Source of the DNA: Streptomyces scabichelini
GTDB taxonomy: Bacteria > Actinomycetota > Actinomycetes > Streptomycetales > Streptomycetaceae
NCBI RefSeq assembly: GCF_011045015.1
Contig: NZ_JAAKZY010000067.1
Coordinates: 1-46,985, forward strand
Direction of reading: 5' to 3'
DNA length: 46,985 bases
The notes beneath the pieces were generated by a model. It saw nothing but the letters and a program-made list of their open reading frames with translations, did not search any database and was not told the DNA's origin. Within the stretch, counting starts at the first letter, position 1; each line of letters opens with the position of its first letter. The position numbers and the translations under genes are program-made. Below are positions 1 to 8,281 of the stretch, one piece after another.

Positions 1-1048
1 GCAACCTCCACTCCCGCCGAAGCTCAGCCCGAACCCGCGCATCCGTCTTCGCAACGATCCGCTGATTCTCCCGCAGCAACTTCCGATAACTGTCGAGCCG
101 CCGCTCCGGAAGCACACCCGACTCAACGGCCTCCAACACCGCACACCCCGGCTCAGCCACATGCGCGCAGTCATGGAAGCGACACCCGGCCGCAAGTTCC
201 TCGATCTCCGAGAACACCTGCCCGACCCCGCCCTCGGCGTCGAACAGCCCCACACCCCGCAGCCCGGGCGTATCGATGAGAACCCCACCGCCGGGCAGGA
301 CGAGCAGGTTGCGGGTCGTCGTCGTATGCCGCCCCTTCCCGTCCACGTCGCGCGTGGCATGCACAACCATCACGTCCTCCCCGAGCAGGGCGTTCGCGAG
401 CGTCGACTTACCCGCCCCCGACTGCCCGAGCAGCACGGACGTACCCCCGGAGGCGACCGCGGCGACGACATCGAGCCCGTCCCCCGCCGTGGCACTGACC
501 GGCAGCACCGGCACCCCCGGCGCCGTGGTCTCCACGTCCTGCACCAGATGGGCCAGCGTCGCACCGTCGGGCACGAGGTCGGCCTTGGTCAGCACGACCA
601 GAGGCTGCGCCCCCGACTCCCAGGCGAGCGCCAGGAACCGCTCGATCCGCCCGAGATCGACCTCCAGCGCCAGCGACACGGCGATCACCGCGAAGTCGAC
701 GTTGGCGGCCAGGACCTGCCCCTCCGACCGCTTCGAGGAGGTCGAGCGCACGAAGGAGGTACGGCGCGGCAGATAAGCCTGTACGTAGCGGGGGTCGCCG
801 CCCGCGTCGACGGCGGCCCAGTCGCCGGTGCAGATGACGCGGAGCGGATCATTCGGCGTGACGAACTCGGTGTCGACCCGTACATGGCCGTCGGCAGTGA
901 CCACATCGCACTGCCCGCGATCGACCCGGACGACCCGCCCGGGCACAAGGCCCCGCTCGAGATACGGGGCGAACTCCGCAGCCCACGCGTCGTCCCAGCC
1001 GTAGGGCGCGAGCGGGTGTGCGAGAGAGGAACCAGAAGAGAAAGACAA
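1..1048 (-). CDS. rsgA: Ribosome small-subunit-dependent GTPase A (RsgA/YloQ type), 3' end cut by the window
   Basis: A circularly permuted GTPase that binds the 30S subunit late in its assembly. About 349 codons are open and the frame leaves the window at base 1 without a stop. Visible motifs are an OB-fold-like N-terminus, the G4 motif in LTKAD, the P-loop GQSGAGKST and the G3 motif DTPG. After these comes a Cys/His zinc knuckle (C-x-F-H-D-C-x-H, then C). G4 precedes G1 and G3, which is the permuted order that defines RsgA. No ATG is available at the front. I chose TTG at 1048, with AAGGG seven bases upstream, giving an N-terminus LSFSSG; GTG at 1063 in the same frame is the alternative. 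It follows a 23-codon ORF (1111-1182) on the same strand and may be read through from the operon further upstream. The family call is firm; the start is uncertain. Confidence 0.92.
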   Translation of the reverse strand, partial: MSFSSGSSLAHPLAPYGWDDAWAAEFAPYLERGLVPGRVVRVDRGQCDVVTADGHVRVDTEFVTPNDPLRVICTGDWAAVDAGGDPRYVQAYLPRRTSFVRSTSSKRSEGQVLAANVDFAVIAVSLALEVDLGRIERFLALAWESGAQPLVVLTKADLVPDGATLAHLVQDVETTAPGVPVLPVSATAGDGLDVVAAVASGGTSVLLGQSGAGKSTLANALLGEDVMVVHATRDVDGKGRHTTTTRNLLVLPGGGVLIDTPGLRGVGLFDAEGGVGQVFSEIEELAAGCRFHDCAHVAEPGCAVLEAVESGVLPERRLDSYRKLLRENQRIVAKTDARVRAELRREWRL

Positions 1049-1110
1049 GGGGTGACCCTTCACAAGGGTGGCCCCGGCACCGCGCCCACTGGCGCGAGAG
1101 AAGAGTGAGG

Positions 1111-1182
1111 TCAGCCGGAGACCACAGAGGTGGACTTGATGAACTTCCGGATGCGGGCAGCGCCCATCGCGAAGACAGCCAT
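1111..1182 (-). CDS. 23-residue small ORF with a strong Shine-Dalgarno, upstream of rsgA
   Basis: The ORF begins MAVFAMGAARIRKF and ends KSTSVVSG, then TGA. AAGGAGG sits nine bases before the ATG, one of the best ribosome sites in this window. The peptide would have a hydrophobic start and a basic middle (R-x-R-K-x-x-K). It lies in the 69-bp gap after the GMC oxidoreductase gene and ends 62 bases before the rsgA start, all on one strand. I do not recognise the peptide. It is not the basic peptide I remember as bL37 near rsgA in actinobacteria. A translated leader or a genuine microprotein are both possible. The function is unknown. Confidence 0.5.
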   Translation of the reverse strand: MAVFAMGAARIRKFIKSTSVVSG

Positions 1183-1251
1183 CGGTCACACCTCCTTGTT
1201 CACACCGAGCCGACACGAACGGCCAACGGCCGCCGCGGTACACCGGCGAGC

Positions 1252-3003
1252 TTAGCCACGGGCTCGCGCGGGGCGCGACTGCTTTTCCTCGATGATGCGG
1301 GTGCTCATGCGGTCGGCGAGCGCCGCGATCGTCAGGGAGGGATTGGCGCCGACCGGCCCCGGCATCGCCGCACCGTCGGCGATGTACAGGCCGGGCAGTC
1401 CGTGTACCTGGCCGTACGCGTCGCACACCCCTTCGGCCGGGTGGTGGCTCATCGGGGCGCCGCCGAGCGGATGCACGGTGACGACCCGTCGGAAGAACCA
1501 CATCGGATTGTCCAGGTAGTGGGCGTCCAGCTGCTCGGCCAGCTCACGCATCGTCTCCCGTACGCGGCCGAAGTACGCGGCACTCGTCTCCGTCGTCCAG
1601 GCCACATCGAGGAGTCCGTCGCGCAGCCGGCCGACGCCGTCGGGTACGTCGCGGCCCATGCCGAGCAGTGGCAGGGTGCCCGCGGACAGGGCGCCCTCGC
1701 CCAGCAGGCGGGAGAGTTCGGTGCCGAGCCGGTTGTCGGACCGGCCGAACAGCAGGTTCAGCAGCAGGCGGGCCAGGAACTCCGCGGTGCGGAAGACGGT
1801 TCCGGTCACGTCGGCCGATTGGACGAGCCAGTCGGCGAAGCCGGGGTATCCGCCGTCCTGGATGTAGTAACCGCGCCCTTGGGCGTCGCCGCCGTCCGTG
1901 AAGTCGCCCACCCGGATCGCGCTGGTGATGACGGGGCCACGGCTCGCGTCGAGCGCGGGACCCGGGCGGTTGCCCTTGGGCATCAGGAAGGTGAGCAGGT
2001 CGCCGTTGCCGGACATCCGGGTCCCGAGCGCCCGGCTCAGGCCCGGCAGCCGGTCGCGGTTGCTCAGCAGGAGGTATGTCGTGCCGTAGGTGCCGGCCGC
2101 CAGGATCAGCCGGTCGCAGGTGACGGTGCGCAGGGGCAGCTTGGCGGTGTCGGTGCGCTTCCCCTCGGCGGCCGGGTCGTGCTCGACGTAGCCCACCGTG
2201 TAGCCGCCCTGCTCCCGGACGGCGACGGTGCGTACCTCGCACCGGGTGCGGATGTCGGCGGGGTGCGGGTGCGCGGCCGCGGCGGCGGAGAGATAGGTGT
2301 GGTCGAGGGTGTTCTTGGCACCGTCGTTGCAGCCGATGTCGCACTCGCCGCACAGCCGGCAGGTCCGCCGCGGCACGCCGTGCAGGTTGGCGTAGCCCGG
2401 GTCGGCGAGCGGCAGCCCGATGGCGGGTTGGGCTCCGGGCCGGGGCGCGAAACTGACGGCCAGTGGCGGGAGTTGCCAGTCAAGGCCCAGCTTGTCGGCG
2501 GCCCTGCGCATCGCCTGGGTCTTGGCGGTGTCGGTGTAGGCGGGCGCGTGCAGCGGATACGGGGTGGCGCCCAGCATTTTCTCGACCCTGTCGTAGTACG
2601 GGTCGAGTTCGGCGCGGGTCACCGGCCAGCTCTCATGGCCGCCGCCCGGCAGCGGGTCCTCGTGGACGAACCACTTCTCGTCCTTGCGGAGCAGCACGTT
2701 GGCGTAGATGAGGGAGCCGCCGCCGAGGCCGCTGGAGACGACGGAGTCGAACCCGCGGAACGTCCACACGTCGAACAATCCGTGCAGCCCGGCGCTCGGG
2801 TCCCAGAAAGCCCTGCCCATTTCGCGCGGTGTGCGCGGGAAGCTGCCGGGCGGGTAGGGGCGGCCGCGTTCGAGCACGATCACCCTGTGTCCGGCCTCGG
2901 CGAGCCGGTAGGCGGACACCGCGCCGCCGAAGCCCGATCCGACGACGACGGCGTCGACATGCTCGGGAACACCGGAAACACCGGGAACACTGGTCGCGGT
3001 CAT
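1252..3003 (-). CDS. GMC-family FAD oxidoreductase, cholesterol-oxidase-like
   Basis: A 583-residue flavoprotein expected to oxidise a secondary alcohol on a sterol or other lipid. The N-terminus has the dinucleotide fold VVGSGFGG (residues 21-28) and the acidic end LERG. Residues 91-98 contain SGLGGGS, and the C-terminus holds the conserved HPLGG near residue 528, followed by the GMC closing motif with D-G-A-A-x-P and N-P-S-L-T. A cysteine cluster at residues 215, 218, 221 and 225 (C-x2-C-x2-C-x3-C) precedes GAKNT and looks like a metal or iron-sulfur ligand set. No signal peptide is evident. The start is ATG at 3003 with AGGAGG nearby; a longer open frame upstream is just the 3' part of the neighbouring gene read out of frame. 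It is the last gene of a six-gene operon, 41 bp after the SDR gene. Confidence 0.9.
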   Translation of the reverse strand: MTATSVPGVSGVPEHVDAVVVGSGFGGAVSAYRLAEAGHRVIVLERGRPYPPGSFPRTPREMGRAFWDPSAGLHGLFDVWTFRGFDSVVSSGLGGGSLIYANVLLRKDEKWFVHEDPLPGGGHESWPVTRAELDPYYDRVEKMLGATPYPLHAPAYTDTAKTQAMRRAADKLGLDWQLPPLAVSFAPRPGAQPAIGLPLADPGYANLHGVPRRTCRLCGECDIGCNDGAKNTLDHTYLSAAAAAHPHPADIRTRCEVRTVAVREQGGYTVGYVEHDPAAEGKRTDTAKLPLRTVTCDRLILAAGTYGTTYLLLSNRDRLPGLSRALGTRMSGNGDLLTFLMPKGNRPGPALDASRGPVITSAIRVGDFTDGGDAQGRGYYIQDGGYPGFADWLVQSADVTGTVFRTAEFLARLLLNLLFGRSDNRLGTELSRLLGEGALSAGTLPLLGMGRDVPDGVGRLRDGLLDVAWTTETSAAYFGRVRETMRELAEQLDAHYLDNPMWFFRRVVTVHPLGGAPMSHHPAEGVCDAYGQVHGLPGLYIADGAAMPGPVGANPSLTIAALADRMSTRIIEEKQSRPARARG

Positions 3004-3044
3004 GACGTGGCCCTCCTGTACTGCTGCTACGGCTACGGCTGCTA

Positions 3045-4016
3045 CTACTCGCTCTCCGCGAGCTGCTTGAGTCCCTGGTCCCGGGTGAGAACCGGCCGGT
3101 AGCCGAGCTCCCGCCGCGCCGCACTGTCGTCCACGGTCATCTCCTGCGCGGAGAGCGCGACAAAGGTCCGGGTCACCGGCGGCTCGCCCCGCAGCCGGAG
3201 CAGCCGCCACACGGTCTCCGTCGTGAGCGCGGTGGCGGACAGCACCCGGCGCGGCACGGAGCGGTCCGGCAGCACGGTGTTCCTGGTCGCGGCGAGCGAG
3301 GTGAGGAAGGTCCGGAACTCCACCGGTTCGCCGTCGGTGAGGAAGTACGCCCGTCCGCCCGCGCCGCGCCGCAGGGCGGCCAGGATGCCCGCGGACGCGT
3401 TGGCCGCGTGGCAGGTGGAGGTGAGGTAGTGGCCGCCGTCGACCCAGGCGAACCGTCCGCGCCGGGCCGCGTCGACGACCGCGGGCAGCACGGTGGTGTC
3501 GCCGGGGCCCCACACGAGGCGCGGGCGCACGGCGAGCGTGGTCAGCTCGGCGGACGACGCGGCCAGCACCAGGTCCTCGGCGAGACCCTTGGTTCTGGCG
3601 TACTCGCCGACCGGGCTCGCGGGCCGCGGCCGTGACTCGTCGGCCATCCGCAGGGGGTGGCCGTCGGCCAGGACCGCCTCGGAGCTGACGTGGACGAGCC
3701 GGGGGACCCCGGCCTCCTGGGCCGCGCGGACCACGGCCGCGCTGCCCGCCACGTTGACGCGGACGAAGTCGCTCCGCGGCCCCCACTGCCCGGTGAACGC
3801 GGCCGCGTGGACCACCGCGTCGCAGTCCGCCATTCCCGAGCGCAGCGCCACGGGGTCGAGGAGCCCGCCCCGGACCGCTTCCGCGCCTCGTCCGGTGACC
3901 GTGTCCGCCGCGGCGGTGCTGCGTGCCAGTGCCCGTACCGAGTGCCCCTCCGCGGTGAGCGCGCGGAGGAGGTGACCGCCGAGGAAACCGGAGCCCCCGG
4001 TCACGAAGACCCTCAA
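3045..4016 (-). CDS. NAD(P)-dependent epimerase / 3-beta-hydroxysteroid dehydrogenase-like SDR
   Basis: A 323-residue extended short-chain dehydrogenase/reductase. The cofactor site is VTGGSGFLG at residues 5-13 (GxxGxxG). The catalytic pair is Y139-x3-K143 in the context EYARTKG, with a serine pair at 111-112. Known relatives include 3-beta-HSD and dihydroflavonol-type reductases, so it probably interconverts an alcohol and a ketone; the substrate is not visible. The start is TTG at 4016, overlapping the patatin stop codon as TTGA and preceded by a GGCGGGAG-like ribosome site, so translation of the two is probably coupled. A steroid-type substrate is inferred from the GMC oxidoreductase next to it. 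Confidence 0.85.
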   Translation of the reverse strand: MRVFVTGGSGFLGGHLLRALTAEGHSVRALARSTAAADTVTGRGAEAVRGGLLDPVALRSGMADCDAVVHAAAFTGQWGPRSDFVRVNVAGSAAVVRAAQEAGVPRLVHVSSEAVLADGHPLRMADESRPRPASPVGEYARTKGLAEDLVLAASSAELTTLAVRPRLVWGPGDTTVLPAVVDAARRGRFAWVDGGHYLTSTCHAANASAGILAALRRGAGGRAYFLTDGEPVEFRTFLTSLAATRNTVLPDRSVPRRVLSATALTTETVWRLLRLRGEPPVTRTFVALSAQEMTVDDSAARRELGYRPVLTRDQGLKQLAESE

Positions 4017-5002
4017 CGGCCGGCTCCCGCCCTGGCGGTGCTCACGGGTGCCCAGGACGCCAGTGCCTTCGCCGCGATCTCCCGGCCACGATCGATGACC
4101 TCGCGGGCCGTACGGGGGTTGAAGTCGAGGAATCCCGACGCGGTGAACGGCATCCCGGTGGGCTCGATGAGCAGCATCTCCACCTGTTTCTTGGTACTGG
4201 CCTGGGGGGCCTCGGAGATCAGCTGGTTGACGGTCTGGGCGTGCCGGTAGTCGGCCATCAGCGCGGCGTGGGCGACGTTCTCGGCGAGCAGACCGATGGC
4301 TTCGGCCAGGGAGCGGGGTGGCGGGGCGGGACGTTCGGCGCCCCCGGCCGCGACGACGATCACCGCGTCCGGTTCGTAGGCGAGGGCCGGCTTCAGTGGT
4401 GTGTTGGCCACCAGACCGGCGTCCACGAAGGACTCCCCCGAGACCTTCCCGGAGGCGAAGAGCAGCGGCACGGCGGTGGTCGCGAGGAGGTGGTCGACGC
4501 CGATGTCCGACTGCCGGAACTCGTCGCTGCGGCGGTGTTCGGGCGGCAGCGCGTTGGTGAACCGCACCACTCCGGCACCCGCCTGGTCGACGGCCGAGAC
4601 GATCACGGTACGGCCCTCGCCGACCTGTCGCTGCCCGGCGCCGAAGTAGCGGGTGAACGTACGGCGGGCCCGCCCGTTGTCCAGCATCCACATCCACCGG
4701 ATCGCACGGAGGAGGTGTTCGGGGATGCCCCGCTGCGGCCGGCTCAGCAGACTGCGCACGTCCAGGAGATTCCAGAAGTCGAGCCGGGGCGAGAAGAGGT
4801 CGGTGCAGTCGAGCGACTCCCACATACCGGCCAGGTCCTCGGCGTCCAGGCCGGTGCCGAGACCGTACGCGGTGAGGGCCCCGCCGGAGACCCCGGACAG
4901 GACGTCGGGCACCAGCCGCGCGTCGGCCAGCGCGCGGGCCACGCCCACGCTGAAGTAGGCGGCGGGTGCGCCCCCGCCGGAGAAGACCACCGCGAGTTTC
5001 AT
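4013..5002 (-). CDS. Patatin-like phospholipase / acyl hydrolase
   Basis: A 329-residue patatin-fold lipid acyl hydrolase. It shows the oxyanion glycine stretch SGGGAP (residues 8-13), the nucleophile elbow GVSGG with Ser39, and the dyad aspartate D193 in VDAGLVANTP. In most family members the aspartate sits in DGG or DGA; here it is DAG, so the aspartate is kept and the next glycine is an alanine. No export signal is visible. The ATG at 5002 overlaps the stop codon of the upstream gene as ATGA. It probably releases fatty acids from a phospholipid or sterol-ester-like substrate within the operon's pathway. Confidence 0.87.
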   Translation of the reverse strand: MKLAVVFSGGGAPAAYFSVGVARALADARLVPDVLSGVSGGALTAYGLGTGLDAEDLAGMWESLDCTDLFSPRLDFWNLLDVRSLLSRPQRGIPEHLLRAIRWMWMLDNGRARRTFTRYFGAGQRQVGEGRTVIVSAVDQAGAGVVRFTNALPPEHRRSDEFRQSDIGVDHLLATTAVPLLFASGKVSGESFVDAGLVANTPLKPALAYEPDAVIVVAAGGAERPAPPPRSLAEAIGLLAENVAHAALMADYRHAQTVNQLISEAPQASTKKQVEMLLIEPTGMPFTASGFLDFNPRTAREVIDRGREIAAKALASWAPVSTARAGAGR

Positions 5003-5670
5003 GCCGCACCGCTTTCGGCGGCCACGGAAAGCGGCTTCCGGTCCCAGGGGAGGTACGGCAGGTAGGTCTGGGCCAGGCCGCCGGCGAACAATCGGGCGTA
5101 CGCGCCCAGGGCCTGCCCCGAGTCGAGCAGCCCGTCGGCCCGGGGGGTGCGCAGTGAAGCGAGCAGGCGGGCCAGGTCGCCCGCGCCGAGCCGGAGCACT
5201 CCCGCGCCCACGGTCTCGCCGTCGCCGCCGTTGCCGCGGCGCAGCCGCACCGCCATCGTGGTCGTGTCCGGCCACAGCCACAGCGGTGCCACGGCGGCGG
5301 GCCGCGGCGGTGCCGACTTGCGCCCCGTGAGGTGGTAGGCCGTGCCGCGATGCTGGAAGGTCAGTTCGTACTCCATCAGGAGACTGCCCCCGGCGGCGTC
5401 GTCCCGCGGGTCGGGAAAGAGGCGGAACACCCCGTCGGTGAAGGGGATCCGGTTCTTGACGCCGGGGAGTTCCACTTCGCCGGTGAGGCGGCCCGGGTGG
5501 CGCGGCTCAGTGGTGAAGGCCCGGGTGTCGTCCACGGTCACCAGGGCGTGCAGGACGAACCGCCAGTCGGTCAGCCGCCCTTGGCGGGCACCGTCCTGCG
5601 GGGAGGTGACACCCATCGCGAAGGGACCGGACATCTTCTCGCGGAAGGTGAGTGCCGTCTGTGTCGTCAT
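4999..5670 (-). CDS. GMC-oxidoreductase-associated protein of unknown function
   Basis: A 223-residue protein with no obvious catalytic motif. It is predicted mostly beta, with recurring features such as LTGEVELPGV, FRLFPDP, MEYELTF and TTTMAVR. It has no signal peptide. From memory, this pattern resembles the region that follows the GMC and hydrolase domains in very large fused bacterial GMC oxidoreductases; I cannot check that here. If right, this operon carries as separate genes what other bacteria fuse. ATG at 5670 follows a good AGGAGG, and the stop overlaps the patatin start. It may bind the substrate or bridge the enzymes. The coding call is firm and the role is a guess. Confidence 0.75.
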   Translation of the reverse strand: MTTQTALTFREKMSGPFAMGVTSPQDGARQGRLTDWRFVLHALVTVDDTRAFTTEPRHPGRLTGEVELPGVKNRIPFTDGVFRLFPDPRDDAAGGSLLMEYELTFQHRGTAYHLTGRKSAPPRPAAVAPLWLWPDTTTMAVRLRRGNGGDGETVGAGVLRLGAGDLARLLASLRTPRADGLLDSGQALGAYARLFAGGLAQTYLPYLPWDRKPLSVAAESGAA

Positions 5671-5683
5671 GGTGACCCGCCTC

Positions 5684-7108
5684 CTAGACTTCCTTCGTTT
5701 CCTGGGCGTACTCGGGGTCGTAGAGCGCGTTCGGGTCGACCTTGCGGCGGATGGCCGGGTCCTCGCTGGTCAGCGAGTGCATATAGCGGAACGCCTGGTG
5801 CCGGACGGCGAGTTCGTCGATGCCGGAGACCAGGGAGCGCAGGACCGGGCCCGTCATCTTCTGCGGGTCGACGCCCAGGTAGAGCATCAGCTCGCAGAAA
5901 CCCTTGGGCGCCCGGCCGCTCGCCTCGTCACCGTTGTCGGGGCCGGAGAGGTACTCGGAGCGGACCGCCTTGACGTACACCGACACGAAGGTGACGGCTC
6001 CGCTGGCCCTCCGCTCCCGCAGGCAGAGCGCGGACAGTTCGCGCAGCAGCGTCTCGTAGTGCTCGACCGGCGCGAGGACGATGAACATCCGCGTCGGGTC
6101 GCCGACGGTGGAGTCGAGGATCTGGTCGGTGAAGCGCTCGATGTTCTTCGCCGTGCCGAACCGCGGCGGGACCAGGATGGCCCCCATGCCCACGTACTTG
6201 ACGATCTCGTCCAGGGCGCTGGGCAGCCGGCCGGCCCAGTAGCCGAGGAACTGCTGGTAGCCGTAGGCGATCCGGTCGTAGAGCGACTTGAGGGGGTTCT
6301 GCTCGGTCTCGTGGTACGAGGAGAACTGCCCGATCCGCATGCTGCCGACGGGCAGCGGCAGGTCGGCCCACGCTCCGCGCTCCATCAGCGCGTCGCCCGG
6401 GTCGCGGATCAGCCGGGCGGAGCGCTCGACGAATTCGTCGAAGTCGGTCGTGATGAAGCGGTTGTTGGCCAGTACGGTACGGAACTTGTCGACGCGGATG
6501 ATCCGTACGGTGAGGCTGGTGATCACCCCGTGCCGTCCGGTGCCCGCGAGCACCCGCAGGAACCTGTCCCGCTGCTGTTCACGGCTGCACTGGTGGATGT
6601 CGCCTTCCCAGTCGACGTACTCCAGCTCCGTAACGGTGTCGAGGAACAGCCCGAAGCGGTGCGACGCCGGGCTGATGCCGCCCACCGAGGCGAACCCGGC
6701 GGCGGTGATGTGGTTGTGGTCGCCGATGATCGACAAGCCGAGGCCGCGCTTGGCCAGTTCCTCGTCGACCTGCGCGAGCAGCGCCCCCGGTTGCAGGGTG
6801 CAGGTCAGGTTCTCGTCGTCGACCTCGACGATCCGGTTCATCCGGGTGGTCAGCAGCAGGGTGCCGCCGTCCGCGGTGACCAGGTTGTTGCTGGAGTGGC
6901 CGCTGCCCCGGATCACGATCTTCTCGTCGAGCCCGCGTGCCTCGCGCACCGCGCGCACCACGTCGGCCGTGCCGCGCGGCAGCAGGACCTTGCCGGGCCA
7001 CTTGGCGTCGACGCCGGGGTCTCCGACGCGTTCCCAGTCGTAGGCGAGGCTCGCCAGGGAGTCGTGGGTGAACGTTTCATGGCTGCTGGGCTCGTACGCC
7101 ATCGGCAC
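5684..7108 (-). CDS. FAD-binding oxidoreductase, VAO/PCMH family
   Basis: A 474-residue flavoprotein. The PCMH-type FAD domain covers about residues 35-220, with IRGSGHSSNN at 66-75, where His71 occupies the place that carries covalent FAD in alditol-oxidase relatives. It continues with GGISPASHRFG and AGTGRHGVITSLT, and a substrate domain follows. GTG at 7108 is preferred because GGAG lies six bases upstream; ATG at 7102 is possible. It starts one base after the hydrolase stop and ends 13 bp before the next gene. The reaction is probably an oxidase or reductase step on a hydroxyl or C=C bond of the operon's substrate. Relatives with similar C-termini act on sterol side chains or sugar lactones, so specificity is open. 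Confidence 0.85.
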   Translation of the reverse strand: MPMAYEPSSHETFTHDSLASLAYDWERVGDPGVDAKWPGKVLLPRGTADVVRAVREARGLDEKIVIRGSGHSSNNLVTADGGTLLLTTRMNRIVEVDDENLTCTLQPGALLAQVDEELAKRGLGLSIIGDHNHITAAGFASVGGISPASHRFGLFLDTVTELEYVDWEGDIHQCSREQQRDRFLRVLAGTGRHGVITSLTVRIIRVDKFRTVLANNRFITTDFDEFVERSARLIRDPGDALMERGAWADLPLPVGSMRIGQFSSYHETEQNPLKSLYDRIAYGYQQFLGYWAGRLPSALDEIVKYVGMGAILVPPRFGTAKNIERFTDQILDSTVGDPTRMFIVLAPVEHYETLLRELSALCLRERRASGAVTFVSVYVKAVRSEYLSGPDNGDEASGRAPKGFCELMLYLGVDPQKMTGPVLRSLVSGIDELAVRHQAFRYMHSLTSEDPAIRRKVDPNALYDPEYAQETKEV

Positions 7109-7109
7109 G

Positions 7110-8207
7110 TCAGGCTCCGTGTTGTTTGAGGAAGTCGAGCATCCGGGGAAAGATGTCGCGGTCGACGCGCTCGCCCATGAAGACGTCCTGGTGGCCGTAG
7201 CCCGGGAACACGGCCAGCTCGTGGCGGCCGGGAGCGACCGCTTCGAGCCGCTGGTGGCAGACCACGTTGGAGTCGGTGAAGACCCGGTTGCGGTCCCCGG
7301 TGGTCAGCAGCATGGGGGTGTCGATCTCGGCGGCTCCGGCCAGGTAGTCGTCGGGCAGCCGGTCGTACACCGGATCGTCCTTCTCGTACTTGACGGCCCG
7401 CCCGGCACGCACCATGGCGGCCACGTGGCGGTAGTAGTGGACCCCGGTGGCGCCGTAGAGGTCGCCGCTGCGCCGGTGGGTGATCTCGTGGAGCTTGTTG
7501 TGGCTGTAGAGGGCGGGCCAGCCGGTGCCCCACATCATGCTGAGCATGTGGCAGGAACTCTCGTCGCACTCCTGGTGGAAGAGGTCCACCAGCTGCGAGA
7601 AGGCCCAGGCGGGGGTGAACCGCGGCTCGTCGGCCCAGCGGGGGTCGAGATACGGGAAGCCGAGCACGTACTCGGTCAGGTTCGGCGCGACCGCGAGCTT
7701 GAAACGGGACCAGTTGGGGACCCGCGGGGTCAGCGCGGCGCTGTTCGCGATGACGCTGGCGATGTTGTCGACCGCGCCGCCGAAGAGACTCATGGTGAAC
7801 GAGACGGAGCCCAGACAGTGCGCGATCACGTGGATCCGCCGGTCGGGGCCGATCTCCGCACGCATTTCGCGCAGCGCGGCGGGATAGTCGAACAGCGCGA
7901 TGTCGTCCATGGTGTAGCGGTGCCGCGCCCGGTTGTAGGGGTGGCGGTTGCTCATGCGGTAGTCGAGGGTCCATACGTCCGAGTAGCCGTTGTCGAGCAG
8001 GCAGGTCACCAGATTGCGGTGCTCGGGCATGATGAACATGTCGCTGGACGTGGTCAGGCCGTGGATGATCAGCACGACGTCGTCCGAGGCGCCCCGCTCG
8101 AAGCGCAGCATGCTCAGACCGATTCCGTCATCGGTGATGAACGGATGTGTGGTGATCCCCGCGTCCGGCACACCCTTGAGCGTGAACAGCGGAATGGCAC
8201 GTGTCAC
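7110..8207 (-). CDS. Alpha/beta hydrolase with Cys in the nucleophile position
   Basis: A 365-residue alpha/beta-hydrolase-fold protein and the first gene of the operon. The oxyanion motif is IIHGLTTSS (47-55). The nucleophile elbow reads AHCLGS, placing Cys131 where a serine is normally found. D305 (TTGDRNRVF) and H339 (GYGHQD) complete the triad. Cysteine nucleophiles in this fold are known from PHA synthases and dienelactone hydrolase, so transfer or hydrolysis through a thioester-like intermediate is possible. I also remember an HC-x-GS version in hydrolase domains of large fused GMC oxidoreductases, which would fit the operon. GTG at 8207 follows GGGGAG. No signal peptide. Confidence 0.87.
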   Translation of the reverse strand: MTRAIPLFTLKGVPDAGITTHPFITDDGIGLSMLRFERGASDDVVLIIHGLTTSSDMFIMPEHRNLVTCLLDNGYSDVWTLDYRMSNRHPYNRARHRYTMDDIALFDYPAALREMRAEIGPDRRIHVIAHCLGSVSFTMSLFGGAVDNIASVIANSAALTPRVPNWSRFKLAVAPNLTEYVLGFPYLDPRWADEPRFTPAWAFSQLVDLFHQECDESSCHMLSMMWGTGWPALYSHNKLHEITHRRSGDLYGATGVHYYRHVAAMVRAGRAVKYEKDDPVYDRLPDDYLAGAAEIDTPMLLTTGDRNRVFTDSNVVCHQRLEAVAPGRHELAVFPGYGHQDVFMGERVDRDIFPRMLDFLKQHGA

Positions 8208-8281
8208 GTCGGTCTCCCCTCGGGAATCGCCCGCTGACGGGCCCCGGGATCGTTTTCGGTACGTGCGCTGAGGAGTTCAGG

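Noticed and set aside
1018..3102. 694-codon open frame on the plus strand
   Set aside because: It lies opposite the GMC oxidoreductase gene, has Arg/Gly/Ala/Pro-rich low-information protein and no ribosome site. A GC-skew shadow.
5342..7129. 595-codon plus-strand ORF
   Set aside because: It lies opposite the FAD oxidoreductase gene and shows no family motif.
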